From assembly GCA_937995825.1 (NCBI GenBank), contig CALKJO010000009.1, positions 372,001 to 436,000 on the forward strand: 64,000 nucleotides of DNA. Reading direction: 5' to 3'. The notes beneath the pieces are model-generated. The model worked only from the letters and a program-made list of their open reading frames with translations. It did no database searches and was not told the origin of the DNA. The translations under genes and the position numbers were made by a program. Below are positions 50,923 to 60,618 of this stretch, one piece after another (position 1 is the first letter of the stretch; each line of letters opens with the position of its first letter). Source of the stretch: an uncultured Anaerolineae bacterium. Lineage in GTDB: Bacteria; Chloroflexota; Anaerolineae; Aggregatilineales; Phototrophicaceae.

Positions 50923-51333
50923 ATGCCAGCATTTGAAGTCATCCTCACTGATGAAGCGCCTGTCCCCACCAGCGGCTACAGCCAGGCAGTGCGATGGCGC
51001 GATCTGGTGGTCACCTCCGGGTTTCTCGGCACGCATCCCGACGGGTCAGGCGTGGTCAAAGGCGGGTTTGAAGCGGAGGCGCGCCAGGCGCTGCTGAACA
51101 TCGGCGCAGTGCTGAACGCCGCAGGCTGCACGTTCGCCGATGTCCTGCGAGTCACCGTCTCGCTCACTGACATCAACCGCTTCGCGGACATGGATCGGAT
51201 TTTCCGCGAATTCTTCAGCCCGCCGTATCCAGCGCGCAACACCATCGGCGTCAAGGAACTCTGGGGCGGCGCGCAAATCGGCTTCGATGTCTGGGCAGTC
51301 GTCCCCCAACGGGCGGAGGTCAAGAACGAATGA
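50923..51333 (+). CDS. RidA family (reactive intermediate/imine deaminase) protein
   Basis: SGYSQAVRWRDLVVTSGFLGTHPDG, SPPYPARNTIGVKEL. Confidence 0.88.
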   Translation: MPAFEVILTDEAPVPTSGYSQAVRWRDLVVTSGFLGTHPDGSGVVKGGFEAEARQALLNIGAVLNAAGCTFADVLRVTVSLTDINRFADMDRIFREFFSPPYPARNTIGVKELWGGAQIGFDVWAVVPQRAEVKNE

Positions 51334-52556
51334 ACGTCGATCTCGCTCAGATCGATGCGCTGTTCCATCCCGACGAACCGGTTAAGCTGACCCAGGACTT
51401 GATCCGCATCCCCTCTTACCTATGGCAGGAGTCGCAGCTCGGCTTTTGGATCGCCGATTGGATGCGCGCGCGCGGCTTTGAGGTCGATCTTCAGACCGTG
51501 CCGCTGCGAAACGGCGGCGTGACCCATCAGGCAATTGGGACGCTGCGCGGGACGGGTAAAGCGCCGTCGCTGATGCTCTGCGGACACACCGACACCAGCG
51601 ATTGGGGCGGTCGCCCGTTTCGGGAGTCCGAATGGACGCACGATCCGTTCGCGGCGGACATCGAGGACGGCTATCTCTACGGCCTCGGCGCGATCAACAT
51701 GAAAAGCGGCGTGGCGGCGATCCTGATGGCAGCCGAGATCGTCCGGCGCATGGGTCAACCGCTCAAGGGCGATCTGATCGTCGCCTGCGTGGTGGCGGAG
51801 ACCGGCGGCGGAGTCGGCGCGCTGCACCTGATCGACTCTGGACTGCGCCCGGACAACTGCATCGTCACCGAAGCCAGCAATCTCGATGTTGGCACGATCT
51901 CGGTCGGCTACGTGCAGGGCAAAGTCCGCGTTAAAGGCGAATTTAAGCACCGCGTCCCGTATATCAACCCGATTGAGCAGATGACGAAGGTGATCGCCGC
52001 CTTCAGCCCGGCGTACGTGCAGATTCCATCGGTCGATCAAGGCGGCTGGCTGCATTACACGCCGCACCCGCTGATTCCCGGCTTCCCGTCGATGGCAGTG
52101 CGCCATATTGAGCATTTTCAGGACACCACGACGATCACCTTCGACCTGCGCATCATCCCCGGCATGACCGAGGAGTCCGTCCGCGCCGACATGACGCGCC
52201 GGCTCGATCAGATCGCCGCCAAAGACCCGAATTTTCACTATGCGCTGATCATCCCGCAAAGCGACTCGCAGCCGAACATGCCCGCCCGTGAAGCGACGCC
52301 GGTTGATGCACCGGTCGTGGCGCGGCTGATCGAAGCGCACCGCGCCGTCACCGGGCGCGATCCGGTCGTTGGCGCAGGACATCGCATCGGCGCAACCGCC
52401 GACACCTGCCATTTCAAGGGCGTCGGCATCACCTGTGTGGAATATGGACCCGGCTACATCCCGATCTGGCCCATGGTCGATGAGCGCATCGAGACAGCGC
52501 AGATCGTCACGGCAACCCGCGTTCTGGCAAAAACAGCGATGGAGTTGGTTTTATGA
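51330..52556 (+). CDS. M20-family amidohydrolase/deacylase (ArgE/DapE-like)
   Basis: LMLCGHTDTSDWGG, YGLGAINMKSGVAAIL, VAETGGGVGALHLID. Confidence 0.88.
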   Translation: MNVDLAQIDALFHPDEPVKLTQDLIRIPSYLWQESQLGFWIADWMRARGFEVDLQTVPLRNGGVTHQAIGTLRGTGKAPSLMLCGHTDTSDWGGRPFRESEWTHDPFAADIEDGYLYGLGAINMKSGVAAILMAAEIVRRMGQPLKGDLIVACVVAETGGGVGALHLIDSGLRPDNCIVTEASNLDVGTISVGYVQGKVRVKGEFKHRVPYINPIEQMTKVIAAFSPAYVQIPSVDQGGWLHYTPHPLIPGFPSMAVRHIEHFQDTTTITFDLRIIPGMTEESVRADMTRRLDQIAAKDPNFHYALIIPQSDSQPNMPAREATPVDAPVVARLIEAHRAVTGRDPVVGAGHRIGATADTCHFKGVGITCVEYGPGYIPIWPMVDERIETAQIVTATRVLAKTAMELVL

Positions 52557-53527
52557 CCCCTTCCCCTGAAGTTGTGATGGATATCTACACCCGAATGCTG
52601 CGCATCCGGCGCTTTGAGGAACAGGTCGGCAAACTGTTTGCGGAAGGTCAGCTTCCCGGCTTTGTCCACCTGTACATCGGCGAAGAAGCCGTCGGCGTCG
52701 GGGTGTGCGCCGCGCTGCGCGATGATGATTACATCGTCAGCACCCATCGCGGACACGGACACGTGATCGCCAAGGGCGGCGACTTCAACCGGATGATGGC
52801 GGAATTGTTCGGCAAGGCGACCGGCTACTGCAAAGGCAAGGGCGGCAGTATGCACATTGCCGATTTCTCCATCGGCATGTTGGGCGCGTGCGGGATCGTC
52901 GGCGGCGGCATCCCGGTTGCGGTCGGTGCAGGCTTCAGCGCCTATTATCGCGGGACGGATCAGGTCGCGGTGTCGCTGTTCGGCGACGGCGCAGCCAATG
53001 AGGGCAGCTTTCACGAGTCGCTCAATCTGGCGTCGGCGCTCAAACTGCCTGTGATCTTCGTCTGCGAAAACAACGGCTACGGCGAATTCACGCCAGCGGA
53101 ACGCGCCATGAACATTCAGGACATCGCCGAGCGTGCGCACGGCTACGGCATTCCGGGCGTGATCGTCGATGGGACGGACGCGCTCGCCGTGTATGAAGCG
53201 GCAGCCGCCGCGGTCGAACGGGCGCGGCGCGGCGAAGGACCCGCCTTGATCGAAGCCAAAACCCACCGTCGCGGCGGTCATGCAGAGGGCGAAGCCGCGT
53301 TTCTCGCGGGTCAGCAGTATCGCTCCCCCGAAGAAGAGCGCGCCGCGCAGGAAAAAGACCCGCTGGCGCGGCTCGGCGCATTCATCATCGAACGCGAGAT
53401 CGCGCCGGCGTCCCATCTGGAAACGCTCGACGCCAAAATCGTCGAACAAGTGACCGCAGCGGTGGAATTCGCCCGCTCCAGCCCCGATCCATCACTCGAA
53501 AGCCTGTATGAAGATACCTGGGTATAA
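52553..53527 (+). CDS. TPP-dependent 2-oxoacid/acetoin dehydrogenase E1 alpha subunit
   Basis: HLYIGEEAVGVGVCAAL, HRGHGHVIAKGGD, GDGAANEGSFHESLNLAS (TPP motif). Confidence 0.92.
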   Translation: MTPSPEVVMDIYTRMLRIRRFEEQVGKLFAEGQLPGFVHLYIGEEAVGVGVCAALRDDDYIVSTHRGHGHVIAKGGDFNRMMAELFGKATGYCKGKGGSMHIADFSIGMLGACGIVGGGIPVAVGAGFSAYYRGTDQVAVSLFGDGAANEGSFHESLNLASALKLPVIFVCENNGYGEFTPAERAMNIQDIAERAHGYGIPGVIVDGTDALAVYEAAAAAVERARRGEGPALIEAKTHRRGGHAEGEAAFLAGQQYRSPEEERAAQEKDPLARLGAFIIEREIAPASHLETLDAKIVEQVTAAVEFARSSPDPSLESLYEDTWV

Positions 53528-53532
53528 AAATC

Positions 53533-54513
53533 ATGCCGAGAAAAACGATGATCGCCGCTATTCAAGCGGCGCTGGCTGAAGAAATGCGCCGCGATCCGAC
53601 TGTCTTTTTGATCGGGGAGGATGTGCGCTTGGGAGTTTTCGCCGGGACGCGCGGGCTGCACGCTGAGTTTGGCGACAAGCGCGTGATCGACACGCCGATC
53701 AGCGAGCTTGCCGTCGCTGGCACGGGCGTCGGCGCGGCGGCAACCGGACTGCGCCCGGTCGTCGATCTGATGTTCGGCACATTTCTGTATCTCGCCTTCG
53801 ACCAGATCGCCAATCAAGCGGGCGCGATGCGCTATATGTTCGGCGGACAGACCAAGCTGCCAATTGTCTACATGACTCAGAATGGATCGGGATCGTCGGC
53901 GGGACACCATCACAGCCAGTCCGTCCATCCGTTCTTCATGAACATGCCGCTGATCAAGGTCGTCATGCCATCCACGCCATACGATGCCAAAGGCTTGCTC
54001 AAAGCCGCCATCCGCGATGACAACCCGGTCGTCTTTTTCAATCATCTCTCGCTTGGCGGACAGCGCGGTGAAGTCCCGGATGAGGAATACCTCATCCCGC
54101 TCGGCAAAGCCGACATCAAGCGCGAGGGAGCCGACGTGACCATCTGCGCAGCGGGCATGATGGTGCATCAGAGCCTGAAAGCGGCAGCGGCGCTCGAAGC
54201 CGACGGCATCAGCGCTGAGGTGATCGACCTGCGGACGCTCAAGCCCTGGGATGAGGAAACGGTGCTGGCGTCGGTGGCGAAAACTGGGCGCTTCATCGCC
54301 GTCGATGAAAGCTATCCCGTGTGCGGCGGCGCAAGCGAGTGGGCGGCGGTCGTGGCGGAGAAGGGCTTCTCCGATCTGAAAGCTGCGCCGAGACGGATCA
54401 GCAGCAAGCCCGTGCCGATTCCCTTCAGCCCGGCGCTGGAAAAGGCGGTTATCCCATCAGCCGAGGAGATCGCGGCGGCGGCGCGTGAACTGATGGCTGT
54501 GGCAGCAAGGTGA
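53533..54513 (+). CDS. TPP-dependent 2-oxoacid/acetoin dehydrogenase E1 beta subunit
   Basis: FLIGEDVRLGVFAGTRGLHAEFG, GSSAGHHHSQSVHPFFMNMPLIKVVMPS, EVIDLRTLKPWDEETV. Confidence 0.92.
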   Translation: MPRKTMIAAIQAALAEEMRRDPTVFLIGEDVRLGVFAGTRGLHAEFGDKRVIDTPISELAVAGTGVGAAATGLRPVVDLMFGTFLYLAFDQIANQAGAMRYMFGGQTKLPIVYMTQNGSGSSAGHHHSQSVHPFFMNMPLIKVVMPSTPYDAKGLLKAAIRDDNPVVFFNHLSLGGQRGEVPDEEYLIPLGKADIKREGADVTICAAGMMVHQSLKAAAALEADGISAEVIDLRTLKPWDEETVLASVAKTGRFIAVDESYPVCGGASEWAAVVAEKGFSDLKAAPRRISSKPVPIPFSPALEKAVIPSAEEIAAAARELMAVAAR

Positions 54514-54522
54514 GGTGAAACA

Positions 54523-54765
54523 ATGGCACTGATTGAAGTCAAGATGCCCAAATATGGTATGACCATGACTCACGGCATCATCGCAAAGTGGCATGTGAGT
54601 GAAGGGGATCGAGTCGAGAAAGGACAGCCCCTGCTGACTATCGAGACGGAAAAAGTCAGCACCGATCTCGAGGCGCCCGTCAGCGGTACGGTGGTCGAGC
54701 TGACCGCTGCGCAGGACGACGAAGCCGAAGTGGGCGCGGTCATCGCTTACATCGAGGAGTCGTGA
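54523..54765 (+). CDS. stand-alone lipoyl-domain protein
   Basis: 80 aa; [15 protein letters not shown]...[19 protein letters not shown] with the conserved lipoyl-Lys. Confidence 0.9.
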   Translation: MALIEVKMPKYGMTMTHGIIAKWHVSEGDRVEKGQPLLTIETEKVSTDLEAPVSGTVVELTAAQDDEAEVGAVIAYIEES

Positions 54766-55511
54766 CAATGGGGCGGCTGGATGGCAGAGTCGCGCTGGTC
54801 ACCGGCGCGGGACGAGGCATCGGGCGGGCGATTGCGCTCCGATTGGCGGCGGATGGCGCGGCGGTCGCCGCCTCGGACATCAACGCAGAGACAGCGCGGG
54901 ACACCGCCGCTCACATTGAGGCGTCCGGTGGGCGCGCCTGGGCATCGCAAGCCGATGTGACCGACCGCGCCAGCGTTCAAGCGATGATCGACGGCGCAGC
55001 GGCGGCGCTTGGAACGCTGGACATCTTGGTCAACAACGCGGGCATCTTCTTCAACGCCGCTTTTGACGCCATGACTGACGAAGAGTGGCACCGGATGATC
55101 AATACCAACCTGACCAGCGTCTTTCTGGTCAGCCAGATCGCCATCCGCGCATGGCTGGCGGCGAGTCGCGGCGGGACGATCATCAACCTGGCATCGATCA
55201 GTGGGCAAATCGCCTTCACCCATTCCGCCCACTACTGCGCGGCGAAAGCTGGCGTCCACGCGCTGACACAATGCATCGCGCTGGAATACGGCGAGCGTGG
55301 CATCCGCGCCAACAGCATCGCGCCGGGCATCATCGAGACGCAAATCCTGCCCGATCCGGCGGGCGCGCAGGCATGGGCGAATCGCCTGCCGATCAAACGG
55401 CTCGGCAAGCCGGAGGATGTCGCCGACGTGGCGGCATTTCTGGCGTCGGATGACTCGCGCTACATGACCGGCGCGCTGGTCTTTGTCGATGGCGGCTGGA
55501 TGCTGGAGTGA
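54762..55511 (+). CDS. short-chain dehydrogenase/reductase
   Basis: [32 protein letters not shown]. Confidence 0.92.
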   Translation: MTMGRLDGRVALVTGAGRGIGRAIALRLAADGAAVAASDINAETARDTAAHIEASGGRAWASQADVTDRASVQAMIDGAAAALGTLDILVNNAGIFFNAAFDAMTDEEWHRMINTNLTSVFLVSQIAIRAWLAASRGGTIINLASISGQIAFTHSAHYCAAKAGVHALTQCIALEYGERGIRANSIAPGIIETQILPDPAGAQAWANRLPIKRLGKPEDVADVAAFLASDDSRYMTGALVFVDGGWMLE

Positions 55512-57001
55512 GCGCGATGGGCGAGTTGATCCCGATTCATCCCGATGTTGAGGCGTTCCTGAAGCGGGAGCAGAAGCTGCTGATCGGCGGACAATGGGCA
55601 GCTGCAGCGTCCGGGGCAACGTTCGAGACGCTCAACCCCGCGACCGGTCAGCCGCTCACGGTCTGCGCAGCCGGAGACGCGGAGGACATCGACCGCGCGG
55701 TACAAGCGGCGCAGCGCGCCTTCCCCGCATGGGCGGCGCTGATGCCCAATCAGCGCGAGCGCCTGCTGCACCGCTTCGCTGACCTGATGGAAGCGCATAA
55801 AACCGAGCTGGCACAGCTTGAAGTGCTGGACAACGGCAAGCCGTGGAACGCGGCGTACAATGTCGAGGTCCATGTCGCCATCAACCAGATGCGCTATTAC
55901 GCCGGCTTTCCCACCAAGCTCACCGGAGAGACTTACGCCATCTCTTCGCCCGATTTTCACGTCTACAGCGTCCGCCAGCCGTTGGGCGTATGCGGCGCGA
56001 TCACGCCGTGGAATTACTCGCTGGTGATGGCGGCGCAGAAGATCGGGCCTGCGCTGGCGGCGGGCAACACGCTGATCCTCAAGCCTGCCGAGCAGACTCC
56101 GCTGACCGCGATCCGGCTGGCAGAGCTGGCGCTCGAAGCCGGCATACCCGAAGGCGTCTTCAATGTCGTCACTGGATTCGGTGAGACAGCAGGCGCAGCG
56201 CTGACACAGCATCACGGAGTCGCCAAGATCGCCTTCACCGGCTCGACCGAAGTCGGCAAACGCATCGTCGGCGCATCGGCGGGCAATCTTAAGCATGTCT
56301 CGCTCGAACTGGGCGGCAAGTCCCCGCTGATCATCTTCGACGATGCCGACATCCACGCCGCGTCGCAGGCGGCATTGTGGGCGATCTTCGCCAACAGCGG
56401 GCAGAACTGCGTCGCCGGATCACGGCTGTATGTGCAGCGCAGTATTTACGACACTGTCCAATCGGCACTGGCAGCTGCGGCTTGCGCTCTTAAAGTTGGA
56501 TATGGGTTGGATACATCAACACAGTTAGGACCCCTGATCTCGCAGACCCAACTTGATCGGGTGCTGGGCTATATCGAGGCGGGCAAGCGCGATGGCGCGG
56601 CGCTGATCGCGGGCGGATCGCGCATCGGCGGCGATCTGGCGGGCGGCTATTTCATGCAGCCGACGATCTTTGCGGATGCCGCTGACGACTCGCTGATCGC
56701 AGCGGAGGAGATTTTCGGACCCGTGCTGACCATGTTCGCCTTCGACAATGAAGAAGAGGTTGTCCAGCGAGCGAATGCCTCTCGCTTCGGGTTGGCGGCG
56801 GGCGTCTACACCAACAACCTGAGTCGGGCGCACCGCCTGGCGCGGACGCTCAATGCGGGCGTGGTCTGGATCAACACCTATGACTGGTTCGATCCAGCAG
56901 TGCCGTTCGGCGGTATGGGCGAAAGCGGCTATGGGCGCGAACTCGGTCGGCAGGTGATGGAAATGTACACCGAACTGAAGTCCGTGTGGGTGAAGCTGTG
57001 A
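55508..57001 (+). CDS. aldehyde dehydrogenase family protein
   Basis: TPWNYSLVMAAQKIGPALAAGNTLILKPAEQTPLTA, LELGGKSPLIIFDDAD, NSGQNCVAGSRL. Confidence 0.95.
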   Translation: MSAMGELIPIHPDVEAFLKREQKLLIGGQWAAAASGATFETLNPATGQPLTVCAAGDAEDIDRAVQAAQRAFPAWAALMPNQRERLLHRFADLMEAHKTELAQLEVLDNGKPWNAAYNVEVHVAINQMRYYAGFPTKLTGETYAISSPDFHVYSVRQPLGVCGAITPWNYSLVMAAQKIGPALAAGNTLILKPAEQTPLTAIRLAELALEAGIPEGVFNVVTGFGETAGAALTQHHGVAKIAFTGSTEVGKRIVGASAGNLKHVSLELGGKSPLIIFDDADIHAASQAALWAIFANSGQNCVAGSRLYVQRSIYDTVQSALAAAACALKVGYGLDTSTQLGPLISQTQLDRVLGYIEAGKRDGAALIAGGSRIGGDLAGGYFMQPTIFADAADDSLIAAEEIFGPVLTMFAFDNEEEVVQRANASRFGLAAGVYTNNLSRAHRLARTLNAGVVWINTYDWFDPAVPFGGMGESGYGRELGRQVMEMYTELKSVWVKL

Positions 57002-57747
57002 GCGGGAAAGTCGTCGTCATTACTGGCGCAGGATCGGGAATCGGGCGGGCATCAGCGCTGGCATTCGGCGCAGCGGGCTGGTCAGTGGTCGCTGCCGGAC
57101 GGACACGCGCCAAAGTCGAGGCGGTGGCTGCAGAGATCGCCACGTCCGGCGGTCAGGCGTTGGCGCTGGAGATCGACGTGACGCGCCCTGAAGATAACGC
57201 CCGCATGATTGCGGACTCGACTGCCCATTTCGGCGGGATCGACGTGCTCTTTTGCAGCGCGGGCTATCGTCCCGACGGGGGAGTTGTCGAGAGCAGCGAT
57301 GCCGATTGGGACATGGCGTTCACGGTCAATGTCACCAGCGTCTACTGGGCAGCAAAACACGCCATCCCGATCCTGCGCACGCGCGGCGGCGGCGCGATCC
57401 TGATCAATGCCGGCACATTTGGCATCCGTCCGGCGAAAGGCAAGGCCGCTTATGCCGCGTCAAAAGCCGCCGCGATCAACCTGGCGCGCAGCATCGCGCT
57501 GGATTACGCCCGCGATAGTGTCCGCTGCAACGCGATCTGCCCCGGCTACGTCGATACGCCGTTCAACGCCGATTTCCCCACCAATGGTGTGGCGGCATTT
57601 CTGGATGAATTTCAGCCGCTCCCTGGCGTGATCCAGCCAGCCGATGTCGCGTCACTGGCGCTGTTTCTAGCCTCCGATGCCGCAAAAATGATCACTGGGC
57701 AGGTGTTTGTAATCGATGGCGGACAGCAAGCGGGCATTTTTCGGTAG
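56998..57747 (+). CDS. short-chain dehydrogenase/reductase
   Basis: VVVITGAGSGIGRASALAFG, YAASKAAAINLARS; GTGA overlap with the ALDH stop. Confidence 0.92.
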   Translation: MSGKVVVITGAGSGIGRASALAFGAAGWSVVAAGRTRAKVEAVAAEIATSGGQALALEIDVTRPEDNARMIADSTAHFGGIDVLFCSAGYRPDGGVVESSDADWDMAFTVNVTSVYWAAKHAIPILRTRGGGAILINAGTFGIRPAKGKAAYAASKAAAINLARSIALDYARDSVRCNAICPGYVDTPFNADFPTNGVAAFLDEFQPLPGVIQPADVASLALFLASDAAKMITGQVFVIDGGQQAGIFR

Positions 57748-57820
57748 TTTTTCGCATTGCTCCCACGCACCGTTTTTGATAACATGAGAAAATTGTGAAT
57801 AGTTCCGAGGCTGTAATGTA

Positions 57821-59266
57821 ATGTTACGCGACTATACCCCTGCGCTTGATCTGAGTGAAATGCAGCACCATATCTCATGGCTGCGAACCGCCCGCCCGGA
57901 CGATATTGTTGAAAAAACTGTCTCAGCGCTGCACGACGGCGCATCCGAAACCGCGCTCTGGGCAGCCGGCGCGCTAACCGCCGCCCGTTACATCAACAAT
58001 CAGGCGCACAATCTGCTGGGGTTCGTCTCCCATGCTGCCATCGGCTGCGAGGACGCCCGCCAGCTCGCTGAGGATCAACCGGAGCGCACGCGCCATTTGC
58101 TGCTGATCCAGGCGCTCCATCAGGTCGTATTCGACCTGCACGATCCATGCCTCAGTCCATATGAACTACTGCCCTTCTCACCACTCTATGACACGTCCGA
58201 CACGGAGAATATCCGCTGGCTGCGCGCTGATGTTCGGCTGGGCGAGTATATGCGCGTCGATCACCGCATTGTCGGCTTGAAAAAACAGCTCCCGAAATCC
58301 GCTTTAGTCGATCTGCTGCTGGATATCGGGCTGGAGGGCATGGTCACCGACGATCACACCTTCCTGACGCCCGCGCTCTCGCTGCACATGGTCGATCTGA
58401 TCGGCTGGGAGGAGGGCTTCGACCTGCTGCGCGTCGCGCTGCGCTACAGCGCCAGCTTTCCGCGCAATTTCGCGCCCTATGACCGTGCGCTCGATCTGAT
58501 GAAGCATTACAAGCTCGACAACGGCGCGCCGCAAACCGCCTATCAATCGGACAGGGTCGATCATCTGCGCGCCGCCTTTCTGACCGCGCCGCCGCATGAC
58601 CGACCGGAGATCGCGGCGCGCGCACTGGCGGACGGCTGTTCTCCGGATACGGTGCTGGCGGCGGTCTGTCTGGCAGCATGTGACCTCTATCTGATGACCG
58701 ATCCTGTCCCGCATGACGCTTTCGACGCCATCAGCCGCGAAGTCGCGCCGATGCACATCAATACCAGTACGTCGGCGCTGCGAACGATGCTGCCGCGCCT
58801 GTCACCGCGCACCGCCGCGCTTGCCGCCATTCAGGGCGGGAGCCTGCTTGAACGCGGTCCCAGCATCCTCAACGAAAATTTCGAGTTCATCCCGTTTGAA
58901 CCGGCGCGCAGCTATCCATACGCTGAGGATGTCAATGCGCTGCGCCATCATGCACCGGACGTGCTGCTCGCCATCATGCATAAGGCGCTGCACGATCACG
59001 ACACGCGCACCTCAACCGCCTGTGTGCGCGCCTATCAACTGACGGAAACAGCGCCGGACGGCATGATCGCGGCGCTGACCGCCGTCGCCTGCACCGATGA
59101 CGGCACACTGCTCCACAGCGTCAAGCACATGGGCGCGCTGCTGCGCGAATTTCGCCTGTGCGCCCACGCTGACCGCTGGAACTACCTGATCGCCGGAGCG
59201 CGCTTTATGGCATGGTACGCAGGCAAAAATACCAGCGTCTACCAGCGCGCGGCAAGCGCGCGCTGA
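57821..59266 (+). CDS. conserved-looking helical protein of unknown function
   Basis: 481-aa ORF with coherent composition (HNLLGFVSHAAIGCEDARQLAEDQPERTRHLLLIQALHQVVFDLHDP); no family recognised with certainty. Confidence 0.6.
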   Translation: MLRDYTPALDLSEMQHHISWLRTARPDDIVEKTVSALHDGASETALWAAGALTAARYINNQAHNLLGFVSHAAIGCEDARQLAEDQPERTRHLLLIQALHQVVFDLHDPCLSPYELLPFSPLYDTSDTENIRWLRADVRLGEYMRVDHRIVGLKKQLPKSALVDLLLDIGLEGMVTDDHTFLTPALSLHMVDLIGWEEGFDLLRVALRYSASFPRNFAPYDRALDLMKHYKLDNGAPQTAYQSDRVDHLRAAFLTAPPHDRPEIAARALADGCSPDTVLAAVCLAACDLYLMTDPVPHDAFDAISREVAPMHINTSTSALRTMLPRLSPRTAALAAIQGGSLLERGPSILNENFEFIPFEPARSYPYAEDVNALRHHAPDVLLAIMHKALHDHDTRTSTACVRAYQLTETAPDGMIAALTAVACTDDGTLLHSVKHMGALLREFRLCAHADRWNYLIAGARFMAWYAGKNTSVYQRAASAR

Positions 59267-59282
59267 CGCCTGCAATGACATC

Positions 59283-59678
59283 ATGAAATGGATCGACTTT
59301 CGTATGCAAACCGCCGTGCTGATCGGGATAGGGGCATTTGTCGGCGCGAATCTGCGCTATCTAATGTCGACCTGGATAGGCAGCCAATTCGGTCAGAACT
59401 TTCCATATGGGACGCTGCTGATCAACGTTAGTGGATCCTTTCTGCTGGCGGTGTTTATCGCATGGGCAGCGCGCCACACAGCGCTGGCCCCGCAGCTTCG
59501 CCTGCTGATCGCCGTCGGATTCTGCGGCGGCTATACCACCTATTCCTCATTCACCAACGAGACCATCGCCCTGATCCAGCGTGAGGAATGGATGATGGCA
59601 GGGTTCTATATCATTGCAACCAATCTACTCTGTCTGCTGGCTGTCCTGCCCGGACTGTGGCTCGGCAGCAAGCTCTGA
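59283..59678 (+). CDS. crcB: CrcB/Fluc fluoride channel family protein
   Basis: GAFVGANLRYLMSTW, FPYGTLLINVSGSFLL, GFCGGYTTYSSFTNE. Confidence 0.93.
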   Translation: MKWIDFRMQTAVLIGIGAFVGANLRYLMSTWIGSQFGQNFPYGTLLINVSGSFLLAVFIAWAARHTALAPQLRLLIAVGFCGGYTTYSSFTNETIALIQREEWMMAGFYIIATNLLCLLAVLPGLWLGSKL

Positions 59679-59689
59679 GTCGAAGGTAA

Positions 59690-60517
59690 ATGGTCTTGCT
59701 GCTCGATCTGCTGAAAATCGTCATCCTAGGCTTCATTGAGGGCATTACAGAATTTTTGCCGATTTCATCCACCGGGCATCTGATCGTTGCGACCGCCATT
59801 CTTCAGCCGGATTTCAGCCCGGCGCTGACCAACACCTTCGAGATTTTCATCCAGCTCGGCGCGGTAATCGCCGTCGTTCTCCACTACTGGCGCGATCTCT
59901 GGATGAGGTTGATGCGCGCGCCCACTGAACCAGCAGCACGCCGCTTCTGGATCGGGCTGCTGATCGCTGTCATTCCGGCGGGGATCATTGGTATCTTACT
60001 CCGCGACTTCATCAAAACGGTGCTGTTTTCACCCGTGGTGGTCGCCATCGCACTAATCGTCGGCGGCGTGATCCTGATCCTGATCGAACGCCGTTTCGGT
60101 CAGCAGCTGCAGCCGTCAGTGGATGAGGACTTCTTCACGCTGAGCTACCGCCAGGCTGCGCTGATCGGAGTCGCGCAGATGGCAGCGTTTATCCCCGGTG
60201 TATCGCGCTCTGCTGCGTCGATCATCGGCGGGATGCTGGTCGGACTGCGCCGTCAGGATGCCACACGCTTCTCATTTTATCTGGCAATACCAACGCTCGG
60301 CGGCGCAACTGTGATCGATCTGCTCCTGAGCCTGGACGAGATTCAGCCCAATGACCTGCTGTATCTGGCGGTCGGGACGATCACTGCCGCCGTTATCGCG
60401 TGGCTGGCCATCGGCTGGCTGCTTCGATATGTGGCGCGCAGCACCTTTACCGCTTTCGGTTACTATCGCATCGCCGCTGGGTTGATCATTCTGGCGCTCG
60501 CGCTGGTCTTCGGTTGA
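59690..60517 (+). CDS. uppP: undecaprenyl-diphosphatase
   Basis: GFIEGITEFLPISSTGHLIVA, IPGVSRSAASIIGGMLVGLRR. Confidence 0.95.
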   Translation: MVLLLDLLKIVILGFIEGITEFLPISSTGHLIVATAILQPDFSPALTNTFEIFIQLGAVIAVVLHYWRDLWMRLMRAPTEPAARRFWIGLLIAVIPAGIIGILLRDFIKTVLFSPVVVAIALIVGGVILILIERRFGQQLQPSVDEDFFTLSYRQAALIGVAQMAAFIPGVSRSAASIIGGMLVGLRRQDATRFSFYLAIPTLGGATVIDLLLSLDEIQPNDLLYLAVGTITAAVIAWLAIGWLLRYVARSTFTAFGYYRIAAGLIILALALVFG

Positions 60518-60555
60518 TGACGGCTTGCGCACAATTTCTCATGGAACGGCGTTAA

Positions 60556-60600
60556 TAATTCAGGATAGACTCCAGAGAGGGTTTATAATTCTGTGAATTA
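60556..60600 (+). promoter_or_regulatory. candidate operator/promoter region of the response regulator-kinase gene
   Basis: TAATTC half-site at 60556-60561; palindrome TAATTC-TGT-GAATTA at 60586-60600 overlapping a TATAAT. Confidence 0.35.
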
Positions 60601-60618
60601 AAGAAGCTGAGCCAAGTT

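Noticed and set aside
51420-54168. Overlapping minus-strand ORFs 51420-52412, 52454-53449, 53311-54168 (and 54747-55619, 55460-56356)
   Set aside because: Shadow ORFs antisense to M20/E1alpha/E1beta/SDR/ALDH genes with strong motifs.
49979-57747. Mycofactocin-type system (creatininase homologue MftE plus SDRs)
   Set aside because: No precursor peptide, RRE chaperone, radical SAM or mycofactocin glycosyltransferase genes nearby. The creatininase family member is next to RidA/M20 genes instead.
59200-59290. Fluoride riboswitch upstream of crcB
   Set aside because: The short gap from the previous gene leaves no room for, and shows none of, the conserved fluoride-riboswitch motif.
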